Assembly (NCBI GenBank): GCA_964497495.1
Contig: CAZCCZ010000038.1
Location: 1-32,605, forward strand
Direction: 5' to 3'
Source of the DNA: CAXXOK01 sp964497495
GTDB lineage: Bacteria; Bacillota; Clostridia; Christensenellales; Aristaeellaceae
DNA: 32,605 nucleotides
The notes beneath the pieces were generated by a model that searched no databases, was not told the DNA's origin, and worked only from the letters and a program-made list of their open reading frames with translations. This document shows, piece after piece, positions 18,309 to 26,800 of this stretch (the first letter of the stretch is position 1; every line of letters starts with the position of its first letter). Position numbers and translations under genes: made by a program.

Positions 18309-18524
18309 TTACTCCTTTGCGGTCTTGCCGTCCCTGCCGATGCGCTGCATCAGTTTGATGGCGACGAAGAAAAGCAGCAATACCAGAAAAACGCCGAGCA
18401 GGCCGAACAGTGTGGTCAACAGGCCACGGCTGACGATGGGAAGCGACGTGAGCCCCGAGGAAGCGTTCGCCGTAACGGCGGCGGTTGCGGTTTCGGTAGC
18501 GGAGAACAGCCAACGGCTAAGCAT
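18309..18524 (-). CDS. Small OadG-like gamma subunit of a Na+-pumping decarboxylase
   Basis: 71-residue protein with one membrane helix near residues 35-60 (LTTLFGLLGVFLVLLLFFVAIKLMQRIG), followed by a short basic tail. The pattern of a helix with a Thr-Leu-x-Gly start and an I-K-L-M-x-x-I end is that of OadG/MmdD-type subunits, which anchor the complex in the membrane. It lies 22 bases after the oadB-like gene and 4 bases before the next gene on the same strand. GAAGG precedes the ATG. It is too short for the zinc-binding or Pro-rich extensions found in some OadG proteins. Assignment depends partly on context. Confidence 0.7.
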   Translation of the reverse strand: MLSRWLFSATETATAAVTANASSGLTSLPIVSRGLLTTLFGLLGVFLVLLLFFVAIKLMQRIGRDGKTAKE

Positions 18525-18546
18525 AAGCGACCTTCTTTCCGACCGG

Positions 18547-19779
18547 CTACCAGCCGATCATCATGCCGACCAGCGTGATCACCAGGCCGCCCGCGACGAT
18601 GGAACCGAGCTGGCCCGCCACGTTGGCGCTGATGGACTGCATAAGGACGAAGTTATACGGGTCTTCCGCCTTGGCCATCTTCTGGACGACGCGCGCGCTC
18701 ATGGGGAAAGCGGAAATGCCCGCCGCACCGATCATCGGGTTGATCTTGTTCTTGCGGAAGAGGTTCAGGAACTTGGCGAAAAGCACGCCGCCCGCCGTGT
18801 CGAACACGAAGGCGATCAGCCCCAGACCGAGGATCAGCAGCGTGTCCCAGCGTAGGAAATTGGCCGCCACCATCGTGGAGCCGATGGTGATGCCCAGCAG
18901 CATCGTCACCAGATTGGCCAGCTCGTTCTGCGCGGTCTTGCTCAGCCGTTCCAGCACGCCGCATTCCCGCAGGAGGTTGCCGAACATCAGGCCGCCTACC
19001 AGCGGCGCGCTCATGGGAACGATGATTCCGGACAATACGGTTACCACGATGGGGAACAGGATCAGCGCCATGCGGGGCGCGCGCTGTTCGCTGTACGTCA
19101 TGTGGATGGTGCGTTCCTTTTGGGTGGTCAGCGCGCGGATGACCGGCGGCTGGATAACCGGCACCAGCGACATGTAGCTGTACGCCGCCACGGAGATGGG
19201 CGCCATGTACTCCGCGAGCTTGAAATGGTTAGCCACGTAGAGCGTGGTGGGGCCGTCCGCCGCGCCGATGATGCCGATGGCGGAGGCGAGCCGGAGGATC
19301 AGGCTGTCCTTATCGGGCCCGGCCGCCATGGCGGCCACGTCCGGAAGCACCACGGGGATCAGGAACATCGCCAGCAGGAACGTGGCGAAAATGCCGAACT
19401 GCGCCGCCGCGCCGAAGAAGATCATGGAAGGGTCTTTGAGCAGGGGGGAGAAGTCGATCATCGCGCCGACGGCGATGAAGATGAGGATGGGGAACAGTTC
19501 GTTTTTTATGCCCGCGTTGAACAGCACCGTCAGGAACCCTTCGCTGCCCAGCACGCTCGCTGCCGGGTTGCCGGTGATCGCGTCGATGACCGGCGGCAGG
19601 TTGGCCAATATCGCGCCGAAGCCGATGGGCAGCAGCAGCGCGGGTTCGTAATCCTTTTTGATCGCAAGGTAGATCAGCACGCCCGAAATCACGAACATCA
19701 CGAGGGTTTTCAACCCCTCGGCCGTGCCCATGTACACGACGCCGGAAAAGAGCTCCCGCAGGAGCGCCGCCACGTCCAC
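18547..19779 (-). CDS. oadB: Na+-translocating decarboxylase beta subunit (OadB/MmdB/GcdB family)
   Basis: 410-residue integral membrane protein, the Na+ channel and carboxyl-lyase core of oxaloacetate, methylmalonyl-CoA or glutaconyl-CoA decarboxylases. It has many hydrophobic segments and family signatures: LPIGFGAILANLPP, GAMIDFSPLLKDP, IGIIGAADGPTTLYVA (carrying the conserved Asp of the ion path), PIVVTVLSGIIVPMSAPLVGGLMFGNL, GITIGSTM and a C-terminal ISAFPMSARVVQK. The start is GTG at 19779 with GGGGGAG 5 bases upstream. A fully consensus promoter precedes it. No carboxyltransferase alpha subunit or biotin carrier lies next to it, so which substrate the complex uses cannot be told. The specific oad symbol is by family only. 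Confidence 0.88.
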   Translation of the reverse strand: MDVAALLRELFSGVVYMGTAEGLKTLVMFVISGVLIYLAIKKDYEPALLLPIGFGAILANLPPVIDAITGNPAASVLGSEGFLTVLFNAGIKNELFPILIFIAVGAMIDFSPLLKDPSMIFFGAAAQFGIFATFLLAMFLIPVVLPDVAAMAAGPDKDSLILRLASAIGIIGAADGPTTLYVANHFKLAEYMAPISVAAYSYMSLVPVIQPPVIRALTTQKERTIHMTYSEQRAPRMALILFPIVVTVLSGIIVPMSAPLVGGLMFGNLLRECGVLERLSKTAQNELANLVTMLLGITIGSTMVAANFLRWDTLLILGLGLIAFVFDTAGGVLFAKFLNLFRKNKINPMIGAAGISAFPMSARVVQKMAKAEDPYNFVLMQSISANVAGQLGSIVAGGLVITLVGMMIGW

Positions 19780-19821
19780 AGTGTCTCCCCCTTATTTCGT
19801 ATCCGATTCGATTCGAAACGC

Positions 19822-19850
19822 ATTATAACATGAGCGTAAACGGCTGTCAA
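19822..19850 (-). promoter_or_regulatory. Consensus promoter of the oadB operon
   Basis: On the minus strand TTGACA (19845-19850) and TATAAT (19822-19827) with 17 bp between: both hexamers are perfect. The -35 overlaps the stop codon of the upstream GNAT gene. The untranslated leader contains a CGAAT repeat (about 19804-19819) of unknown meaning. Confidence 0.92.
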
Positions 19851-20353
19851 AGGCTGCCGGAGGCTGAAAACACCTTTTCCAGCACGAAAAAGCGGTCGCC
19901 GTAGAGCGACGCTTCGCAAATCTTGCGGTAGCCCGCGCGCGCAAACAGTGCGAGACCGGGAACGTTGCGCACGTCGCACAGAAGGTGCATCGCTTCGGCG
20001 CCGCGCCGCGCGGCTTCCGTTTCCGCCAGGGCCAGCAGCGCGCTGCCTTCGCCTTTCCGCCACAGCGCGGGCTGCACGCCGATACGGGTGAGCACGGCCA
20101 CGCGCTCCCGTTCCCGGAAGGGGTAGCCCTGTTTCTCCAGATCGTCCGTCGGCATCAGCGTAACCGTGCCGACCAGCCCGCTTTCCCCGTCCAGCACATA
20201 CAGGAAGCCGTTTTCCATATCGTGCTTCAGGAACGCTTCGGTGGGGTAATCGTCGTTCCACAGGCATTCGTCCCGCGCGGCGCACGCGCGCCAGAGCGCC
20301 CATACGGCGGCGCTGTCCCCGGCTTCGGCCGGGCGGAGTTTCTTTACCGTCAT
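19847..20353 (-). CDS. GNAT-family N-acetyltransferase
   Basis: 168-residue acetyltransferase using acetyl-CoA; the acceptor is unknown. The fold is recognisable by the N-terminal LRPAEAGDSAAVWALWRAC segment, VVGTVTL-type strand (LVGTVTLMP), the beta4-helix3 region LTRIGVQPALWRKGEGSALLALAETEA (the acetyl-CoA pyrophosphate loop reads WRKGEGSAL, a variant of the usual Q/R-x-x-G-x-G/A), and the late NVPGLALFARAGY segment. GGAGG lies 8 bases upstream of the ATG. It begins 26 bases after the thioesterase gene and probably shares its transcript. Confidence 0.88.
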   Translation of the reverse strand: MTVKKLRPAEAGDSAAVWALWRACAARDECLWNDDYPTEAFLKHDMENGFLYVLDGESGLVGTVTLMPTDDLEKQGYPFRERERVAVLTRIGVQPALWRKGEGSALLALAETEAARRGAEAMHLLCDVRNVPGLALFARAGYRKICEASLYGDRFFVLEKVFSASGSL

Positions 20354-20379
20354 CGGCGGTTCCTCCTATCACGGGCCTG

Positions 20380-20877
20380 TCAGCGCGGGACGGCGCGGCT
20401 GGCCTCCCGCCGCGCACGGCCGGTTTCGTAGTCCGCCCGTTCCTTATCGGTCTCCGGCATAAGCCCCGGCACGGCCTCGGGCCTACCGTCCCTGCCCAAC
20501 GCCACCATGGTGACGTAGGCGCGGTTGACATGCGTGCGCGTGACGGTGTCGCAGGCCGAATCCTCCACGTAGGTATCCACGCATACCAGCATGCTGGTGC
20601 GTCCGACGTAGACCATTCGGCCCGAGAGCACCACGATGTCGTTGAGCTTGGCGGGCGCCAGAAAATCCAGCCGGTCGATGGAGGCGGTGGTCACCTCGCG
20701 GGCGCTGTGGCGGCGGGCCACCACGGCGGCAACCACATCCACCCACTCCATCAGTTTTCCGCCGAAAAGCCGGAAGTTCTGGTTACAGTCCGCAGGCATG
20801 ATGATGTGCACCTGTTCCGCGCGGCTGTAGGCCACCGTGCGGCCCGGCGCGCAGGATACGGGACGGGTGTCAGGCAT
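20380..20877 (-). CDS. Acyl-CoA thioesterase, hotdog fold (YkhA/YciA-like)
   Basis: 165-residue cytoplasmic hydrolase predicted to split acyl-CoA into free acid and CoA. Family marks are the early MPADCNQNFRLFGGKLMEWVD segment (an N-x-N-x-x-x-x-FGG-x-x-M form), AAVVARRHS, the central strand VTTASIDRLDFLAPAKLNDIVVLSGRMVYVGRTSM and THVNRAYVTMVALG. GGAGGAGG lies 6 bases upstream of its ATG. It overlaps the end of the preceding glycosyltransferase-like gene by 8 bases, indicating translational coupling. Chain-length specificity is unknown. Confidence 0.9.
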   Translation of the reverse strand: MPDTRPVSCAPGRTVAYSRAEQVHIIMPADCNQNFRLFGGKLMEWVDVVAAVVARRHSAREVTTASIDRLDFLAPAKLNDIVVLSGRMVYVGRTSMLVCVDTYVEDSACDTVTRTHVNRAYVTMVALGRDGRPEAVPGLMPETDKERADYETGRARREASRAVPR

Positions 20878-22474
20878 CGAAATCCTCCTCCTTCTTTTCC
20901 GGCGCGGCGTCGCCCCGGGGAAACAGGTTCAGCAGGGCGTCGCCTGCGGTAATGGTTGCAAGCGGGGTGGAAAGAGCGCGCCGCAACGGGGCGGCGAGCA
21001 ACTCCGGCGGAAAACAGCCTGGAAACAGCAACCCCCGGCGGGGCAGCGGATGAAGCGCGAACAGGCCGGGATAACGGCTTATCAGGCAACGGAAAAGCTG
21101 CCGCTCGGAATAGCTTCGCTTCAGGTCGGTATCTAACTGGGTGGCTGCCCGCGTTTCCTGCGCGAGAGGGCGAAGCAGCTCCCGGGGAACGACCAGAAAG
21201 CCCGTGTCCGGTTCGCCGTCCACCCAGCCCACGTGCAGGCGGCCGTCGGTGAGCGCGGCACAGTCCGGAATGGCCTGCGGGCAAACGGGGTGGGGCAGCG
21301 CGTCCAAATCGAGCCACGCGAGGTGGGTATAGCTGGGGTAGGCATGGGCGGCACGCTCCAGCAAAAGAAGTTTATTACGCCGGAAAAGCTGCGTCGGGGT
21401 GATGCCGTCGGCAAGCAGCTCGCGCGGGAGAAGCGCGCCGTCCGGATAGGCCAGCGTGTTCGGGAAACGTGCGCGCAGCTTCCGTTCCGCCTCGCCCCCC
21501 GTATACAGCGTCAGCGGAAGCCTTTCGAGCGCCTTCAGGAAGGAGAAGCGCAGCAGGTATTCGGCCGTGGGGTGCGCGGCGTCCGACAGGTCGATGAAGG
21601 CGGTGACGAACAGCGGCGACGCCGGGCGGGCGGGAAGCAGCTCCCGTGCGCGCTGCGAAAGCAAGAGCTTCGGCGGCATGCGCTGCGGGTAGGCGTCTTC
21701 CACGGCGAAAACCCCGTTGCGCGCGCGTACCGTAGCCTTTCTGGCTGCGAAGGAGAAGCCCGCCAGCTGTTCGTAGCGCCGCAGGCCGGTGGAAGGCAAC
21801 CTGTCCGGCGCGGGCCGCGCGAGCGCCGCGGGGGCCTGCCTGCCGTCCGCGGGCCAGAGCGGCGCGCGGTCCAGCGTGTAGGCAACGTAACCAGCCGCGT
21901 ACGCCGAGATGGACAGCGTATCCGCGTCCAGCGTGGCTTCCCGGAGAAAGCGGACTTCGCCGAAAACAAACCCCGGATGGACGAGCAGGGTTTTCACCGG
22001 CGCGGCGCTGCAAACCAGCGCCAGCCCCGCGCCCAGCGGAGCGCCTTCCCCGCCGGTTTCCCCGCGGAAGGCGGGCAGGTACGCCTGCGCCCCGTCGCCT
22101 TCCCCGCGGATTACGGCGGTCATTAGCGCTTTTCGCGCGGGGATTTTACCAAAGCGGGATAACAGCACGCTGTCCCAGCGCGGCCCGAAAACGTACCCGC
22201 CTGAAAGAAACAGGAAATGCGTCTCGTCGGTAACCAGCGGGGCGGCCCCCGCCAAACCGGCGGCGCCCGTAACATACTTCACGTCGCCCGCGTTCAGCGC
22301 CCTCGCGGGCATCGACGCGGCCGCACCGGTAATCGCGTCCGCGAACTCCGCGGGCAGGGCGAAACGGACGCCGTACGGTCTTCCCGCCTGAGCCAGCGCC
22401 TCCAGCACCATGGAAAGCACCGCGTCGCCGTCCGGAAGACCGGAAAGGATGACCAGAAGTCGCGGGCTGAGCAT
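20870..22474 (-). CDS. Two-domain glycosyltransferase-like protein
   Basis: 534 residues, not assignable to a named enzyme. The first half (about 5-205) resembles a GT-A fold of the GlcNAc-transferase type: VILSGLPDGDAVLSMVLEAL, HFLFLSGGYVFGPRWDSVLL and VHPGFVFGEVRFLREATLDAD. The second half (about 287-500) recalls HtrL/YibB-like glycosyltransferases: FVTAFIDLSDA, the YLLRFSFLKALERLPLTLYTGG segment, WLDLDALPHP (387-396, a DxD-like site) and DTGFLVVPRELL. Both matches are by eye and weak. The start at 22474 has AAGGAGG about 4 bases upstream; the frame is open for 39 more codons. No signal peptide. Coupled to the thioesterase gene. It could modify a cell-surface or secondary glycan. Confidence 0.6.
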   Translation of the reverse strand: MLSPRLLVILSGLPDGDAVLSMVLEALAQAGRPYGVRFALPAEFADAITGAAASMPARALNAGDVKYVTGAAGLAGAAPLVTDETHFLFLSGGYVFGPRWDSVLLSRFGKIPARKALMTAVIRGEGDGAQAYLPAFRGETGGEGAPLGAGLALVCSAAPVKTLLVHPGFVFGEVRFLREATLDADTLSISAYAAGYVAYTLDRAPLWPADGRQAPAALARPAPDRLPSTGLRRYEQLAGFSFAARKATVRARNGVFAVEDAYPQRMPPKLLLSQRARELLPARPASPLFVTAFIDLSDAAHPTAEYLLRFSFLKALERLPLTLYTGGEAERKLRARFPNTLAYPDGALLPRELLADGITPTQLFRRNKLLLLERAAHAYPSYTHLAWLDLDALPHPVCPQAIPDCAALTDGRLHVGWVDGEPDTGFLVVPRELLRPLAQETRAATQLDTDLKRSYSERQLFRCLISRYPGLFALHPLPRRGLLFPGCFPPELLAAPLRRALSTPLATITAGDALLNLFPRGDAAPEKKEEDFDA

Positions 22475-22562
22475 GAAACCTCCTTGTCGGAAACGGAAGA
22501 TACGGGCCGCGAGCCGTAAGGGGTCGGCCCTCCGGGAACAGGACGGAGAATGCGCAACTATC

Positions 22563-22591
22563 ATGATACGCGGGAAAAGTCCCCGGGTCAA
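22563..22591 (-). promoter_or_regulatory. Promoter of the glycosyltransferase-thioesterase-GNAT operon
   Basis: On the minus strand TTGACC (22586-22591) and TATCAT (22563-22568), 17-bp spacer. It is back to back with the promoter of the divergent transglutaminase-like gene, only 7 bp separating the two -35 elements. Confidence 0.7.
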
Positions 22592-22598
22592 GGCGGCG

Positions 22599-22627
22599 TT
22601 TACACCGCCGTTTCGCTATGATATAAT
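22599..22627 (+). promoter_or_regulatory. Promoter of the transglutaminase-like gene
   Basis: TTTACA (22599-22604) and a perfect TATAAT (22622-22627), 17-bp spacer, 82 bases upstream of the ATG. Confidence 0.8.
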
Positions 22628-22708
22628 CATCGTAAATCGTTCGATTCGTATATACGCGCCCTCCGGCTGTCTGTTCCCCCCTGCCCAGATGGGAAAGGAA
22701 GACTACGT

Positions 22709-23782
22709 ATGAAAAAACTCCAACGTTTCGCGGCGTCGGTTCTGTCGCTTGCGGTGCTGCTGCTCGCTCCCGCGGCCGCCCTCCCGGAAACGGCGGGCGG
22801 GGGCGGGGAGCCCGCCTACCACGTCGACTATGTGTACACGCGGGAACTGATTCCCGTGTATTACCACCTCTACGGGAACGTGCTGGACGATTTTACGGAG
22901 GTCACCCTGACCAACCGCACCGACGAGACCGCCTGGTTTCTGGTGGAAACGGAAATCGAGGGTTACAGCTCGGTGGCGAGCGACACGGTGCAGGTCGCGG
23001 CCGGGGGCCGGGAGGAGATTCGCCAGAACCCGCGGCTGATTCCGGAGACCATGGAAAAGCTGAACGCGCAGCGGTACGCCAACTTCGCCATCCGCGTGAC
23101 GCTTCTGGAGGACGGCGAGGACGAGCTGCTGCTTTCCGAAACGAAAGAGATCCTGCTGTTTTCCCGGCGGGATTATTCCTGGGTAGACGGGTGCACCACG
23201 CAGGAAAACTACGACCTGCTGGCCGCGTACGTAACGCCCAACGACCCCGCGGTGGAAACGCTGCTGCGCCGCGCGGCGGACTACACCACGTCCGGCCAGA
23301 TATGGACGGGTTACGGCGACGAACCCAACGACGGCAACGGGGGCGTGTGGGACCGGCTGCAGGCCGTGTGGCAGGCGGAAAAGGAGTATGACCTGACCTA
23401 CGTAAGCACCACCGTTACCTTTACGCCGGAAAAATCGCAGCGGATCCGGCTGCCGTACGAGGTGCTGGAACAGCAGGGCGGCAACTGCGTGGAGCTTGTG
23501 TTCCTCTACGCGTCCGCGGTGGAGGCGATGAAGCTGCAGGCCTCGTTCGTGCTGATCCCGGGGCACTGCTACCTGGCCGTGCGTACCGACGAGGAGAACG
23601 CGCAGTACTATTTCGTGGAAACCACGCTGATCGGGCAAACGGATTTCGAGGCGGCTGTGGACTACGCGTATAACAGCTGGGAAACGGACGGCCCGAACGT
23701 CGAAGCCGGGGAAACGTATTACGCGTGGGTGAACGTGGCCGACGCGCGTACGGAGGGCATTCTGCCCGTGCCCTGGCGGTAA
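22709..23782 (+). CDS. Secreted transglutaminase-like (cysteine protease fold) protein
   Basis: 357-residue exported protein. A signal peptide spans about residues 1-26 (MKKLQRF, a Leu/Val/Ala core, AAALPETA). An N-terminal beta-rich region is followed by a C-terminal transglutaminase-like core: Cys260 in GGNCVELVFLYAS, His286 in PGHCYLAV and Glu304 in YYFVETT. This is the usual Cys-His-Asp/Glu order and spacing. A GAAGG-type Shine-Dalgarno lies 7-8 bases upstream. Catalysis could be peptidase, amidase or cross-linking; no substrate is evident. Divergent from the glycosyltransferase operon, and convergent with the PAS/GGDEF/EAL gene 21 bases beyond its stop. Confidence 0.78.
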   Translation: MKKLQRFAASVLSLAVLLLAPAAALPETAGGGGEPAYHVDYVYTRELIPVYYHLYGNVLDDFTEVTLTNRTDETAWFLVETEIEGYSSVASDTVQVAAGGREEIRQNPRLIPETMEKLNAQRYANFAIRVTLLEDGEDELLLSETKEILLFSRRDYSWVDGCTTQENYDLLAAYVTPNDPAVETLLRRAADYTTSGQIWTGYGDEPNDGNGGVWDRLQAVWQAEKEYDLTYVSTTVTFTPEKSQRIRLPYEVLEQQGGNCVELVFLYASAVEAMKLQASFVLIPGHCYLAVRTDEENAQYYFVETTLIGQTDFEAAVDYAYNSWETDGPNVEAGETYYAWVNVADARTEGILPVPWR

Positions 23783-23818
23783 CCGCGACGTAAAACGGGG
23801 ACGTCAGCCGTCGGTTAC
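23779..23818. repeat. Inverted repeat spanning two convergent gene ends
   Basis: GTAACCG (23779-23785) and CGGTTAC (23812-23818) with an inner GACGT/ACGTC pair. It covers the stop region of both convergent genes (22709-23782 and 23804-27940). It may slow transcription in both directions, but neither side has a T-run, so it is not a standard terminator. Confidence 0.5.
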
Positions 23819-26800
23819 GGCCCTCCCTTCGCCGCGCGCCCGCGCGGCGGGGTTCGCCTCCAGAAACGCGCAGTAACACTCCGGCCCGCTGTCGCTTTCC
23901 ACGGAGGCTGTCAGCACCCGGAAACGCGCAGGCTGCCCGTCCCCCCTGAGCAAATCGAGCTCCCAGTCGGTTTCCGTGCGCCCGCCCCGGTAATCCACCG
24001 TGACGCGATGAAAGAAATCCGTTTCCGCAAGCGCGTCAAGCCCCGTGCGCTCGGCCTCCGCCCCGCCGGAAAGCATCGCCGCGAGGCGCCGGTTCTCGTA
24101 CCGGGCGAAGGGGGTCGCGCCGAAACCGTACACGCCGACGCCCACGGGCAGGTTGTCCCTTAGCGCGTCCATCTGCGTGCGGAGCGAGCGAAGCTCCGTA
24201 ATATCCTCGATCACGGCGAAAATCCGGTCTACGTTCGGCTCGGGCCCCGGGTACAGGGTGTTGAGCGAACGCATCCACAGAATCCGCCCGTCCTTATGGA
24301 AAACTCGGTAATCGATGGTATACGGCTCGCCGGTTTCCTGCAGCTTTCGGGTGGCCGCCAGAAAACGCGGCACGTCATCCGGGTGGACGCCGGAAAAGGT
24401 GTTTACCTCGTCATAGAAGCGCTCGCCGTCCTCGTAGCCGATCATCTTGCGGTAGCCGCTGCTCAGGTACAGGATGCGCTGGTTGTCGCCCCGCATTTCA
24501 AAAATGCCCAGCCCCACCAGAAAGTTATCCGCGAACGCCTGAAAGCGGCTCTGCTCGTCCAGATAATTCTCGCGTATCTTCATCTGTTCGTCGATCTGGT
24601 TGACGGCGGCGATGCAGCGCACGACGTGGGAACGCTCGTCCTGGATGAACGAACACAGCAGGCGGCACCAGACCGGCGCGCCGTCCCGATCCAGCAGGCG
24701 CAGCGTGACCGAGCCGTTGCCGTGGGTCAGCAGATCGCTGACAAAAAGCCAGTAAAGGTTCAGGTCTTTAGGATAAATGAAGGGCTCGAGGTCCTTGTGG
24801 GAGCGCAGGGTCTTAAAGTCAAACCCACCCACGGCATACTTGCCGAAACCAACGGAAACGTTCGTGCGACCGCTGTCCACTTCCCACTCGAACAGCGACG
24901 TGCCCAGATGTTCCAGCAACGCCTGATAACGAGTCTGTTCCGTTTGTTTGAGCTGGAGCCACTGGTTTTCCAGCATCAGTTCTTCGGCGCGCTTGCGGTC
25001 GTCCACGTCCGCCACGCACAGCAGGTAAACCTCCTCCGCGGCCTCCGAGGGCATGGGGATAAACGTGAACGACGCCCATCGGAACTCGCACGCCGTGCCG
25101 ACCACGCGGCGTTCCAGCGAGTAGTACCCCCTTTGCCCGTCGGCCAGCACGGCTTTCAGGTACCCGGGAGTGAAAATCTGTTCTTCCAGTTCGTCGTCCG
25201 CCTCGAGCAGCAGGCTGTGCAGGCGTTCTTTCAGCCGGTCCCACGGCTGGTCCTTCGCTTCGGCCCCGTCCGCATCCGTACGCACCGCGCGCATACGCCG
25301 CGTGGTAAGGTTAAGCTCGAAGACGTCGGAATACACGCTGCTTAAAAGCACCGCATAATTGCGCAGCGCGCGCGTCTTCTCAAATTCCTTCTGCTCCGTC
25401 ACGTCGTTGTACGTAAAGCAGAAAACGTCGTTGAGACCCGCCTTGCCCAGAAAGCGGAGCCGGGTTTCCAGCCACATTTCCCTGCCGTCCCGGTAATGGA
25501 TGTGCCGGCATACGTAGCGTTCCACCCGGCCGCTGCGGATCGCCGTGCGGCAGGCGTCCAGAAACCCCTTACGGTCATCCGGATGCACCGCGGTCAGCGC
25601 TTCCCGCGCCGAGGCGAACACCTGCTGGGGGGTGCAGCCGAACAGCTCGTAGTAGCCGTCGTTCACGCGACGAATTTCCAGCGTATCCCCGCTCAGCTCG
25701 TAGATGCCCATGCCGCCGATCATGCCGTTGAACAGAGCGTCCGCCTGCGCGCTGGTGTCCCAGAGGTTGGAAAGATCCACGGCGTCCTGCCGCGCGGAGC
25801 GCGGCAGCGCAAGCGGAGCGAGCCTCGATTTGACGAACTGCCTGTTATAACTGTCCACGTCCATAGGCCGAGCCAGCAAATAGCCCTGCGCGCTGTCGCA
25901 GCCGATGGATCGCAGGAAGGCAAGCTGCTCCGGCGTTTCCACGCCCTCGGACACCACGGGCATTTTCAGCCACTTGGCCATGCGCACCACGCTGGTCAGG
26001 ATGCTGGCGGCGCGCGGGTTGGTTTTCAGCCTGGTCAGAAAGCGCGAATCCAGTTTCAGAATATCCACGGGCATGTCCATCAGCACGTTCAGGCTGCTGT
26101 AACCGCTGCCGAAATCGTCCATGAGGATCAGGAAGCCGCTGGCGCGCAGACGGTCTATGGTTTTCATCAGCTCGTCCGAATCCTTGCTGTACACGCCTTC
26201 GGTGATCTCCAGATGAAGCATGGAAGGTTCCACGCCGTAGCGCCTCGTCACCTCCAACAGATGTTCGCACAGGCGCGAATAATACAGGTCGCTCCGGCTG
26301 ATGTTCACGGAAACCGGCAGCAGGTAGTTTTCGATTTTCCACTGCCGTAACAGCTTGCATGCCTGTTCCCACACGTACATGTCCATTTTGGTGATGAACC
26401 CGTTGCGCTCGAACAGCGGAATGAACTGGCCGGGAGGGATGATGCCTTTCTCCGGGTGCTTCCAGCGTACGAGCATTTCCACGCTGACGGGCTTGCGGCT
26501 GTCCACGGAGAAAACCGGCTGCAGGTAAGGGACGAACTGCCCCTTCTCCAGCGCGCCGTTCATTTCGTCCAGAACGGTGTTCTCTTCCAGCAGCGTCTGG
26601 CGCAGTTTATCGTCGTAGAAGGCAAAGTGGTTTACCACGCTGCCCTTGACGGTCCGGAGCGCCATAACGGCACGGTCGCACATATGGTTAACGGGAATGT
26701 TGATATTGCGGATCTGGTAGACGCCGTAGGAAAGCTGTACGTGGAAATCGATTTTATAACGTTGCAGACCTTCGTCGAAGAGGCTGAGGAAGCGGTCCAT

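Noticed and set aside
24296..25345. 349-codon plus-strand frame inside the PAS/GGDEF/EAL gene
   Set aside because: Antisense shadow; the minus-strand protein has continuous recognisable domains across this region.
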